NCBI GenBank assembly: GCA_038209145.1
Contig: JBBQXZ010000025.1
Span: forward strand, 1-31,417
Length of the DNA stretch: 31,417 nt
Reading direction: 5' to 3'
Origin: Lunatibacter sp038209145
GTDB lineage: Bacteria; Bacteroidota; Bacteroidia; Cytophagales; Cyclobacteriaceae
Below, one piece after another: positions 24,489-31,417 of the stretch (the stretch's first letter is position 1; the number at the start of each line of letters is the position of its first letter). The notes under the pieces are model-generated. The model was not told the DNA's origin, did no database searches, and saw nothing but the letters and a program-made list of their open reading frames with translations. The position numbers and the translations under genes are program-made.

Positions 24489-25586
24489 TTAATTAATCCT
24501 GCTTTTGATCAACAGCGTACGGGTGGGCCATATTGGGTCATTGCTGTAAATGGTAATTGTCTTGTGATCTATACCCCTTCTACCTTTCGGATCGAAGATC
24601 ACCGTGATATCCATCCTTTCTCCCGGTTTCATTTCTTCCTTTGGCACAATAAGACTTACACACTCACAGTTGGATAGGATCTTTCGGATATGTAGCGGTT
24701 GCCCACCCTTGTTCTCCAGCGTTATCAGCCGAGATATCACCAAGTTACTTTTAATTCGGCTCAAGTCGATTTCCATTTCTTTGATTTCCAGTCGTGGAAC
24801 ATTGTCTTTTTCTGCAAGGGTTACAGGCTCGAAGTACTCATGGACGGTAGCTAAGACCTTTAAAGAAAGCTCCTTCCTTTCATTGGAAAGTAAGGCAAGT
24901 TTTATGCCTTCGTCAAAGAAACCGAGATCATCCTTTGCCTGGGCATCATAGGTGAATTCCAGCACACCCCTGGTTTTTGCGGTTACCACAGCGGGTATCA
25001 TTTTTGCCTTTAGGTGAATGGGTAAATTTTCTTGAATTTGATTGAGCTGAATGGGATATTCTCCAAAATTAAAAAAATCAACATGCTTGATCTTGGGTTC
25101 GTTTGTAAAAACCTGGCCCAAGTTGACAACATCAAACTTGAACCCAAGTCCGGCTTTTTCAATGGCATAGTGGGCTGATATTGTAGCTGGAAGCGGCACG
25201 TTAAAGCCTTCCAGAATTAGGGTATCTGTATAAGGTTCTACATTGGTTTTTACCAAGATCATCTTGGCAAATTCCCCTCCCCTAGTCTGTGGGTCAAAGT
25301 CTATCACAATTTTCCCTTTTTCAAATTGTAGGAGGGTGTCTCGGGAATATTCCGCGGTGGTACACCCACATTCCGTGATAACCTCTTCAACCACCAACGG
25401 TTGATTGGTCTTATTGGTAAAATGAAAAGAAGTTTGAACGTGTCCGTTTTCCTCCAATACCGAACCTAAGTCAATTACCTTTTTTTCCCATTGAATAAAT
25501 GGCGATTCAACATCTTGACTGTTAACAGGAAAACAGGATACAAGGGTCAAAATAAACAGAAATGAATAGATGGGTAAAAGCTTCAT
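24489..25586 (-). CDS. DUF1573 family envelope protein, two domains
   Basis: A 365-residue exported protein. The N-terminus MKLLPIYSFLFILTLVSC looks like a lipoprotein signal with Cys18; an alternative cleavage after VNSQ would release it. Two Ig-like (ASH/DUF1573) domains carry the hallmark cysteine motifs: ECGCTT (Cys73, Cys75) and NCECVS (Cys307, Cys309). Each is followed by a DPxxRxG segment (FDPQTRGG and FDPKGRRG) and a strand such as IYSNDP. The function of DUF1573 is unknown, and the Cys-x-Cys motif might bind metal or form disulfides. The longer frame from 25610 adds eight residues that break up the signal, so ATG 25586 is preferred. It is divergent from trpS. Confidence 0.85.
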   Translation of the reverse strand: MKLLPIYSFLFILTLVSCFPVNSQDVESPFIQWEKKVIDLGSVLEENGHVQTSFHFTNKTNQPLVVEEVITECGCTTAEYSRDTLLQFEKGKIVIDFDPQTRGGEFAKMILVKTNVEPYTDTLILEGFNVPLPATISAHYAIEKAGLGFKFDVVNLGQVFTNEPKIKHVDFFNFGEYPIQLNQIQENLPIHLKAKMIPAVVTAKTRGVLEFTYDAQAKDDLGFFDEGIKLALLSNERKELSLKVLATVHEYFEPVTLAEKDNVPRLEIKEMEIDLSRIKSNLVISRLITLENKGGQPLHIRKILSNCECVSLIVPKEEMKPGERMDITVIFDPKGRRGIDHKTITIYSNDPIWPTRTLLIKSRIN

Positions 25587-25656
25587 ACCTACAAATATCG
25601 TCAAAATCAAGATGAGTATGTATTTAATTAGTTAATTTGCGTCAAAAAATTTACCA

Positions 25657-26631
25657 ATGGCACGTGTACTTACTGGAATTCAAAGTTCGGGAAAACCCCA
25701 TCTCGGTAATATATTGGGAGCCATACTCCCCGCTATCGACCTGGCTAAAGAAGAGGCAAATGAATCCTTTATTTTTATTGCCGACCTCCACTCCCTGACT
25801 ACGCTCAAAGACGGGCAGCAACGGCAAGAGAATGCGCGCGCGGTGGCTGCCGCATGGCTGGCATTTGGTCTAGATGTGGAGCGAACCGTTTTTTACCGGC
25901 AATCCCGTATTCCTGAAGTGGCTGAACTTACCTGGTACCTGAGCTGCTTTACTCCCTTCCCCATGCTCGCCAACGCACATAGCTACAAGGATAAAGCAGA
26001 TCGGCTGGCTGACGTAAATGCAGGTTTGTTTATCTATCCGGTTCTAATGGCTTCGGACATTTTGTTGTATGATGCCCATATTGTGCCTGTTGGCAAAGAC
26101 CAGCTCCAACATGTAGAAATCACCAGGGACATTGCCAGTGCATTTAACAATAAATTTGGGGAGGAAATCCTCTTGCTTCCCGAACCCCGCACCAGTGAAG
26201 ATGTCATGATCATACCCGGTACCGACGGTAAGAAAATGAGTAAATCCTACAGCAATTACATCGATGTATTTTTGCCGGAAAAGGAGCTCAAGAAAAACGT
26301 GAACAGCATTATAACCGACAGTACTGCGCTGGAAGACCCCAAAGATCCCGATACATGCACGGTATTCAAACTGTTCAGCCTTATTGCGGAAAAGGATCAA
26401 ACGGCTGATTTACGGGAAAAATACCTGGCTGGAAATTTTGGTTACGGACATGCCAAAAAGGAGTTGTTGTATCTGATTTTGGAGAAATATACGGAAGAAC
26501 GTCGCATTTTTGATTATTACATGAGCAACCCGGCAGCCCTGAACACAATCCTTGAAACCGGGGAAGCAAAAGCCAGGGAGGTTGCTTTTAAGGTCCTTGA
26601 TAGGGTGAGGGGGACATTGGGGTTTAATTGA
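25657..26631 (+). CDS. trpS: Tryptophan--tRNA ligase
   Basis: A 324-residue class I aminoacyl-tRNA synthetase that charges tRNA-Trp in the cytoplasm. The N-terminus has TGIQSSGKPHLGN (6-18), the TrpRS form of the HIGH motif. KMSKS is present at 193-197, preceded by IPGTDG. VGKDQLQHVEITRDIA and the segment LMASDILLYDAHIVPVG are typical of bacterial TrpRS. Length is normal. It begins 70 bp from the divergent DUF1573 gene. It has no visible link to the TDO homologue nearby, which lies on the other strand in a separate unit. Confidence 0.97.
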   Translation: MARVLTGIQSSGKPHLGNILGAILPAIDLAKEEANESFIFIADLHSLTTLKDGQQRQENARAVAAAWLAFGLDVERTVFYRQSRIPEVAELTWYLSCFTPFPMLANAHSYKDKADRLADVNAGLFIYPVLMASDILLYDAHIVPVGKDQLQHVEITRDIASAFNNKFGEEILLLPEPRTSEDVMIIPGTDGKKMSKSYSNYIDVFLPEKELKKNVNSIITDSTALEDPKDPDTCTVFKLFSLIAEKDQTADLREKYLAGNFGYGHAKKELLYLILEKYTEERRIFDYYMSNPAALNTILETGEAKAREVAFKVLDRVRGTLGFN

Positions 26632-27024
26632 ATTCATGGCAAAAATCAGGGTAAAACGGAGATCCAGGTAATTTCACCCAATAAAAGAAATTAATCAATC
26701 TTTCATTTACAGGAGCTGTTTCCTAGCCAATTAACGATCGCTTCTTTTTTAAAATTAGTTTATTGGGGTTTTTGTCCAAAAGCGTCCTTGACAGGGATAT
26801 TACCGATTAAAAAAAATCATTGTTCCCAAGTGCAAGGGAACTTACAATAAGGACAACCGCACCTACTGAAAGGCTAAAAATGACAATGTCCACTTATGGG
26901 TCGGAAGTCATGTTCCGTGCGAGCATGAAAGTAAAACCTATTTGGGTCCTTGGGTCGGTTTTCTTGGCAATACGTTGGCTCCAGTTATCAAATTTCCACG
27001 AAGGATTGAAAAAAAATTGGGCTT
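26632..27024. other. Intergenic region with a possible decayed minus-strand frame
   Basis: No clear gene occupies these 393 bp. On the minus strand one frame runs from about 27057 to 26807 with a single internal TAA at 26894-26896. Before it the frame reads ...RTQIGFTFMLARNMTSDP, and after it VDIVIFSLSVGAVVLIVS, a hydrophobic helix. It could be a gene fragment broken by a nonsense change, a small membrane peptide starting at GTG 26893, or chance. The plus-strand frame from 26820 is its complement and has no recognisable features. No terminator for trpS is evident. Confidence 0.35.
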
Positions 27025-27447
27025 TTACCGGGATCTCCAGACTTCCTTGAGCGAACGTCCATTAATCTGCATAACAAGCCTGGCAGGATTGGAAATCAAT
27101 ACCAACCGAACATCTTGGCCGTCAAATTGCTCTGACTCTATGGGCACGCCTTGTATTCCTTTGACTTCGTACGAAACGATACCTCTTGAATCAGCCTTGA
27201 GGGGAACATATTGATTTGCCAGGTAGGCCGAAGGCAAAAGTACCTCGTTATCAGATCTCAACAAATCGTATATCTTTTCCAGTTCCCGCTCCAAATCCTC
27301 CCCATAGGTGTCATTGAAATCATCTTCCAAATCATGGAGGGCTTCTTCGATATCATCATATTCAGGATCGGCGTATGAAAATTTAGTGAGTTTGATCCGC
27401 AGTTCAATGATGCCTGTTAAGTCTTTGTCTAATTGATTTAAATCCAT
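27025..27447 (-). CDS. Hypothetical protein, acidic N-terminal half
   Basis: A 140-residue protein I do not recognise. The N-terminal half (about 1-66) is helical and strongly acidic (YADPEYDDIEEALHDLEDDF), probably a coiled or bundled helix pair. The C-terminal half (about 70-140) looks beta-rich, with YVPLKADSRGIVSYEVKG, GVPIESEQFDGQDVRLVLI and RLVMQINGRSLKEVW. There is no signal peptide or membrane segment, so it is expected in the cytoplasm. The composition is that of a real gene, with a clean ATG start and no overlapping better frame. It stands alone between trpS and the mutase gene. Confidence 0.72.
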   Translation of the reverse strand: MDLNQLDKDLTGIIELRIKLTKFSYADPEYDDIEEALHDLEDDFNDTYGEDLERELEKIYDLLRSDNEVLLPSAYLANQYVPLKADSRGIVSYEVKGIQGVPIESEQFDGQDVRLVLISNPARLVMQINGRSLKEVWRSR

Positions 27448-27785
27448 AAAGGGTAAAAGCTGTTAAATAATAACACGAAGTTACGGCAGATAGGTAGAGT
27501 TTCCAAAACCCACCTTCATAATTTATACAGGTGCTCATTATGGTTTTGTGGCATATATGCCGAAGTGACCATATTGGAATGACCGACTTGCTATCTTATC
27601 ATGTTAACGGCAATCGGGGTTTTAATTCTTCCCAAAGATTTCTTCTGACTGTTTTTAATTTTGGATTGGATACGTTCTTTGGGAAATAAAGTGATATTTT
27701 TACCTCATGACATGGGGAAAAGGTAATTATTCCTTAATTTTCAGCATAGATAACCTAAGAATTTTAAACAAACTTTTTACAACCA
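27448..27785. other. Intergenic divergent region before the phosphohexomutase gene
   Basis: This 338-bp spacer has no convincing gene. It should hold promoters for the 140-residue protein (minus) and the mutase (plus). TAATTTTG at 27656-27663 matches the Bacteroidota -7 consensus for the mutase, but no -33 TTG lies at the right distance, so it is a weak candidate. Confidence 0.45.
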
Positions 27786-29513
27786 ATGACAGACGCTTCA
27801 ATCATCAACAAAGCCAACTCCTGGCTAAACAGTAACATCGACCTTGTCACCAAAAGAAAAATAGAGGCCCTTCTGGCAGCAGAAGATTCTACCGAACTAA
27901 TTGACTCCTTCTACAGGGATCTTGAATTTGGAACGGGAGGGCTGCGTGGATTGATGGGCGTAGGCTCAAACAGGATGAATGTATATACCATCGGTATGGC
28001 TACGCAAGGCTTGGCAAATTATCTCTTGCATTCTTTTCCCGGCCAAAAAATCCAACTGGCCATTACCAACGACTCCCGGATCAACAATACTTTATTCGCC
28101 GAAACTACTGCCAATGTACTAACCGCCAACGGCATCCATGTCAAGTATTTCCGTGAAATGCGCCCAACACCGATGTTGTCCTTTGCCATCAGGTACTATG
28201 GATGTCAAAGCGGTGTAATGGTAACCGCCTCCCACAACCCCAAGGAATACAACGGGTTTAAGGTATATTGGGAAGACGGTGGACAGGTCGTGCCTCCTCA
28301 TGACAAAAACATCATCACCGAAGTGCTGAAAATCAAATCCATAGATGATGTAAATTGGAGCAAGAATGATAACTTAATCGAGTATATAGAGGAAGATTTT
28401 GATTCGATATACCTGGATGAAGTCAAAAAACTATCCATGTCGCCAGAAGCTATACTGGTACAAAAGGACATGACGATCGTCTTCTCACCCATACATGGTG
28501 CATCTGGTAAGATAGTGCCGGCTGCGTTGCGGATTTTTGGATTTGAGAATATCCATGTTGTCAAAGAGCAAATCGAACCGGACGGCAATTTCCCAACCGT
28601 CATATATCCCAACCCCGAAGAGCCAGAGGCATTGGAAATGTCGGTCAACTTGGCCAAAAAGATAAAAGCGGAATTGGTACTGGCCTGTGACCCTGACGGA
28701 GATCGGTACGCTGCCGTCGTTCCCAATGAAAAAGGAGAATATGAATTACTCAATGGCAATCAGACAGGTTCCTTGATTATCTATTACCTGCTGAATAAAT
28801 GGAGGGAACATGGACGATTGACGGGAAGACAATTCACGGTGAACACCATCGTCACTACAGACCTGATCACCGAAATCAGCAAAGGATTTGGCGTAAAGAC
28901 ATATTCAACGCTTACGGGATTCAAGTACATCGCCGAAGTCATCTTGGAACAAGAAGGGAAAATGCAGTTCATCGCAGGGGGAGAGGAAAGTTACGGGTTT
29001 CTCATTGGTGATTTTGTCAGGGATAAAGACGGCGTATCTGCCTGTGCCATCGTAGCCGAAATTGTAGCCTACTACAAAACCAAAAGACTGAACATCATTG
29101 ATGTCCTTGCCGAAATATACATTCAGTATGGATTCTACAAAGAATCCCTGATTTCGATAACCAAAAAAGGTAAGGACGGCGCAGAGCAGATCCAACAGCT
29201 TATGCACGGGTTCCGCACCAACAAGCCGTCTTCAATCAACGGGATGAAGGTGGTTAAAATCGTTGATGTACAGGAAAACAAAATTCATAACATGCTGGAT
29301 GGCAAAGAACAAACCTTGGGCTTAGACAAGTCAAATGTAATCCAGTTTTACTTGGAAGATGGCAGCAAGATCTCGGCAAGGCCATCCGGAACTGAACCGA
29401 AGATAAAATATTACATTTCTGTCAATGAAAAGCTACCCAACAGGGATGCTTACAGAGCAGTTGAAAAATCATTGGACAACAAAATCGCTGGGTTGAAAAA
29501 GTTTTTTGAATAG
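27786..29513 (+). CDS. Phosphoglucomutase/phosphomannomutase family protein
   Basis: A 575-residue alpha-D-phosphohexomutase, which interconverts hexose 1- and 6-phosphates and links sugar catabolism to nucleotide-sugar synthesis. All four family sites are visible: FGTGGLRG near the N-terminus; the phosphoserine loop TASHNPKEYNG with Ser149; the magnesium loop DPDGDR (302-307); the sugar-binding loop GGEESYGF (398-405); and the phosphate-binding loop RPSGTEPK from 532. Length matches the long PGM/PMM type (PgcA-like) of Gram-positives and Bacteroidota. Sugar specificity (glucose versus mannose) cannot be told by eye, though the GEESYGF loop resembles that of phosphoglucomutases acting on glucose. 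A terminator follows. Confidence 0.93.
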   Translation: MTDASIINKANSWLNSNIDLVTKRKIEALLAAEDSTELIDSFYRDLEFGTGGLRGLMGVGSNRMNVYTIGMATQGLANYLLHSFPGQKIQLAITNDSRINNTLFAETTANVLTANGIHVKYFREMRPTPMLSFAIRYYGCQSGVMVTASHNPKEYNGFKVYWEDGGQVVPPHDKNIITEVLKIKSIDDVNWSKNDNLIEYIEEDFDSIYLDEVKKLSMSPEAILVQKDMTIVFSPIHGASGKIVPAALRIFGFENIHVVKEQIEPDGNFPTVIYPNPEEPEALEMSVNLAKKIKAELVLACDPDGDRYAAVVPNEKGEYELLNGNQTGSLIIYYLLNKWREHGRLTGRQFTVNTIVTTDLITEISKGFGVKTYSTLTGFKYIAEVILEQEGKMQFIAGGEESYGFLIGDFVRDKDGVSACAIVAEIVAYYKTKRLNIIDVLAEIYIQYGFYKESLISITKKGKDGAEQIQQLMHGFRTNKPSSINGMKVVKIVDVQENKIHNMLDGKEQTLGLDKSNVIQFYLEDGSKISARPSGTEPKIKYYISVNEKLPNRDAYRAVEKSLDNKIAGLKKFFE

Positions 29514-29542
29514 TATTTATTTTCCCCAAAAACACAAAGTTT

Positions 29543-29586
29543 GCCCCGGATTACAAGTAACCTTAAAAATCCGGGGCTTTCATTTT
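29543..29586 (+). terminator. Rho-independent terminator after the mutase gene
   Basis: GCCCCGGATT (29543-29552) and AATCCGGGGC (29568-29577) form a perfect 10-bp stem with a 15-base loop, followed by TTTCATTTT. It lies 30 bp past the stop codon. Confidence 0.88.
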
Positions 29587-30056
29587 AAATTAAAGTTTAG
29601 TTTTTTTATTAACCTTTGTGCTTCGATTTCCGCAACATAGCCAAGCCTCAGATCTTTAAATTACAACTTATTTCGATCTAACACATCTTAACGGCAAAAT
29701 AGGTGCGATATAAAAATTTATATGTTGTAAAGAATATTTATTTTTTTTATTTAATAATTTAAAAAATTAAATTTAAATATTTATAGCCTTCATTTAATTT
29801 TTATATTAATTTTAAAAATTTTAATACAAAATTATAAATATAAAAATAAAAAATATAATTATACTAATGTTTTTCTTCCTACATATAAAAGCAGCAAGAA
29901 AAAATTACAGGAATTTTCGGGTTCAGATTAACCTCGAAAAATAGAAACAAAAAAGATTCAGGTTTCGCTCATATAATATTCTCAAGAAAGCCCAGAAAAA
30001 TAATTTTTTGAACTGGTTGTTTGCTTTCCAGTATTGCCTTAGTGAGACCAACTGTA
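29587..30056. other. Noncoding region with an extremely A/T-rich block
   Basis: This 470-bp stretch between two convergent units has no gene. Within it, 29701-29880 contains only 18 G+C in 180 bases (10%), with long runs of A and T on both strands. The flanks (29587-29690 and 29890-30056) are closer to normal. Such a block may be a curved or easily melted region or a target for nucleoid proteins, but no repeat or origin motif is clear. Confidence 0.6.
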
Positions 30057-30100
30057 ATATAAAAACCGTGCGGATCATTAATTTAATGTGGCCGCACGGT
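30057..30100 (-). terminator. Rho-independent terminator after the FAS1 gene
   Basis: On the minus strand CCGTGCGG (plus 30092-30099) pairs perfectly with CCGCACGG (plus 30066-30073) around an 18-base loop, followed by TTTTTATATT. It begins 11 bp after the stop codon of the FAS1 gene. Confidence 0.85.
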
Positions 30101-30110
30101 AAGTCATTAA

Positions 30111-30518
30111 TTACTTAGGCATGATCACGGAATCAATTACGTGGATAACCCCATTTGATGCTTCAAGGTCAGCTGTTATTACTGTGGCAGTTTCAACTTT
30201 AACACCATCTCCAATAGTGATTGTAACCTCTTGACCATTAACTGTTTCAGCTTTTTGTCCGTCGGATAAGTCTTTTGACATTACTTTACCCGCTACTACA
30301 TGATAAGTAAGGATAGCAGCTAGTTTTTCCTTATTCTCTGGCTTTAGAAGTTCTTCTACAGTGCCATCGGGTAATTTTGCAAATGCTTCGTTAGTGGGAG
30401 CGAATACTGTGAAAGGACCATTTCCGCTAAGTGTTTCTGCTAATCCTGCCGCAACAACGGCAGCAACGAGTGTGGTAAAATCTTCATTACCAGATGCAAT
30501 TTCTACTATGTTTTCCAT
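30111..30518 (-). CDS. Single fasciclin (FAS1) domain protein
   Basis: A 135-residue protein that is almost entirely one FAS1 domain. The H1 motif is FTVFAPTNEAFAKLP and the H2 end is VIHVIDSVIMP; between them is LTYHVVAGKVMSKDL. FAS1 domains mediate adhesion and are normally secreted, but this one begins MENIVEIASGNEDF with no signal peptide. An in-frame TAA lies 15 bases upstream of the ATG, so a longer secreted form is excluded. It may work in the cytoplasm or leave by another route. It is monocistronic, with its own terminator. Confidence 0.92.
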   Translation of the reverse strand: MENIVEIASGNEDFTTLVAAVVAAGLAETLSGNGPFTVFAPTNEAFAKLPDGTVEELLKPENKEKLAAILTYHVVAGKVMSKDLSDGQKAETVNGQEVTITIGDGVKVETATVITADLEASNGVIHVIDSVIMPK

Positions 30519-30770
30519 TTGATATTTATTTTAAGTGTCTTGTTTTAACAGAATGTATCAAATATTGTTTAAATAAATTTGTAATTAAATAAATTAATTA
30601 AAAAATCTAATTAAAAGGGTATTAGTTAATAAATATCAATTATTAATAAAATGTTAAGCTTTATTTAAATTATCGTTTAATAATCACTGAATTTTTAGTA
30701 TTTATATAAGATTATTGCTTGGGGAAGTGAAAAATTTAATCTAGAAAAGTATGAAAAAGAAAAATGGTAA
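30519..30770. other. A/T-rich upstream region of the FAS1 gene
   Basis: About 250 bp of low-G+C sequence (9 G+C in the 60 bases from 30661) with no gene. It must contain the FAS1 promoter on the minus strand, but no clear -7/-33 pair was found. CAAATATT near 30559 is one base off the inverse -7 consensus. Confidence 0.45.
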
Positions 30771-31010
30771 AGTTAAAATTTCACTTCCTTCATTTCATGT
30801 CCCCCGACAAACGATCCCCGCATCAAGTAAGGGTCAGGATTTGCGACTTGCTTATGCTTCGGAACATTAATTCCCGCGCATAAGCGACTTTCACCCTTCG
30901 GAATAATTTGGTTGCAGGGCAGGTTGCGATGTAGTTTAGATTCCGCTGTCTGACATAAGGGAGGCGCAACCGCCAAAACATGGAAACTACCTGCATTTTT
31001 AACTTGGTGT
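30771..31010. repeat. G+C-rich noncoding island, possible dispersed repeat
   Basis: This 240-bp patch has about 50% G+C (30 of 60 at 30781-30840, 29 of 60 at 30841-30900), bounded on the left by sequence near 15%. It contains the inverted repeat GCTTATGC/GCATAAGC (30850-30857 and 30878-30885) and the direct repeat GCGACTT at 30843 and 30884. Two overlapping minus-strand frames of about 70 codons cross it, but neither has recognisable domains and both can be read in different frames over the same DNA, which argues against coding. A copy of a repeated element is the likeliest reading; this is inference. Confidence 0.4.
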
Positions 31011-31417
31011 TGAAACCGCCTATTATTAAAAAAAGTCTCCCCAATGAGGATTTTTAGGAATTATCCCGGGGCCTTACCATATTTAAATCCGGCAATTTAA
31101 AACCCTGTTCGATATGAGTGGGCTTGCATAACTCTCGATATTGAAAAATACAGCCTTTAACTAAGAACTGGTAGGGAGCCAAAAATGGAAAAGATACTGC
31201 CAAAGGGAGCGTAACGAATTACCAATTCCTGGAAATTACTCATTGATTAGGTATTGAAATCTGATTTATTTATATTAAATTACTGTCATCCGACTAAATC
31301 CCAAAACATGGGAAAAAGTCCTCTGGTTCTCTAATTAAGGGGGATTTTTTTGATTTTGAAAAACACCCCCCTGATTAAAACCGAACAATTCGAATTGTAC
31401 TATTTTCAGATCCCTGT
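31011..31417. other. Window-end region without a recognisable gene
   Basis: The last 400 bp hold no frame of useful length or recognisable product. A hairpin AGGGGG/CCCCCT (31338-31343 and 31367-31372), with inner T-run and A-run that could pair as well, lies near the edge. It may belong to a gene beyond the window. Confidence 0.45.

Noticed and set aside
23284..26631. TDO homologue, DUF1573 and trpS as a tryptophan operon
   Set aside because: trpS is on the opposite strand and divergent from DUF1573, with no shared promoter; the closeness looks incidental.
26820..27214. Plus-strand frames at 26820-27050 and 26942-27214
   Set aside because: They overlap the better-supported minus-strand gene at 27025-27447 and show no recognisable features.
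3946..30720. Isolated matches to the Bacteroidota -7 element (for example 4002, 16186, 27656)
   Set aside because: Without a -33 TTG at the right spacing, short A/T-rich matches are expected by chance; only the metZ candidate was kept as a promoter.
30773..31044. Two overlapping minus-strand frames of 67 and 73 codons
   Set aside because: They read the same DNA in different frames, lack domains, and lie in a repeat-like G+C-rich island.
1..31417. CRISPR arrays, insertion sequences, prophage or defence islands
   Set aside because: No regularly spaced repeats, transposase, integrase or phage structural genes were seen.

Overview
The window looks like chromosomal DNA of a Bacteroidota bacterium, most likely order Cytophagales and close to Cyclobacteriaceae. 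The protein families point that way: DUF3078, two-domain DUF1573, O-succinylhomoserine sulfhydrylase, the long PGM/PMM-type mutase, a Tat-exported Gfo/Idh paired with DUF1080, and a rhodopsin with Blh. Starts also lack clear Shine-Dalgarno sequences and sit behind A/T-rich leaders. This assignment is inference from gene content, not from a database match.

Left part (1-9180): a tRNA-Ser(UGA) is followed by about 700 bp without a convincing gene. Next come a probable promoter and a SAM-I (S-box) riboswitch that lead into metZ, a methionine-pathway enzyme. After it lie a serpin lipoprotein, a strong terminator and a small membrane protein. A two-gene operon follows: a Tat-exported Gfo/Idh/MocA oxidoreductase and a 1136-residue protein with a HEAT-like array and two C-terminal DUF1080 (3-keto-disaccharide hydrolase) domains. 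Together they suggest envelope sugar processing through 3-keto intermediates.

Middle part (9180-16123): a DUF3078 protein, two small membrane proteins (DUF202 and an unnamed family), and a convergent pair, Ppx/GppA phosphatase and polyphosphate kinase, whose 3' ends overlap by 11 bp. gyrB follows with its own terminator.

Photobiology cassette (16496-19344): a microbial rhodopsin, lycopene beta-cyclase (crtY) and beta-carotene cleavage dioxygenase (blh) lie in one direction. They cover the steps from lycopene to retinal to holo-rhodopsin. The rhodopsin has a D-T-E proton-pump signature, a methionine at the spectral-tuning position, and a glycine where carotenoid-antenna rhodopsins have their fenestration. 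A terminator-like hairpin between rhodopsin and crtY could make rhodopsin transcripts more abundant than enzyme transcripts. The cassette is more A/T-rich than its surroundings.

Right part (19410-31417): a CoA-binding protein and an FAD-dependent dehydrogenase in one operon, a patatin-like phospholipase with an inserted membrane hairpin, a divergent tryptophan 2,3-dioxygenase homologue, a DUF1573 protein, trpS, a conserved-looking unknown, a phosphohexomutase, and a single FAS1-domain protein without signal peptide. Noncoding stretches here include a 180-bp block at 10% G+C and a G+C-rich island near the right end. No CRISPR array, intact insertion sequence or prophage gene was seen. Nothing in the window is clearly a wholly new system; the strongest leads are the antenna-competent rhodopsin cassette, the HEAT-DUF1080-DUF1080 fusion and the TDO homologue with a changed active-site residue.
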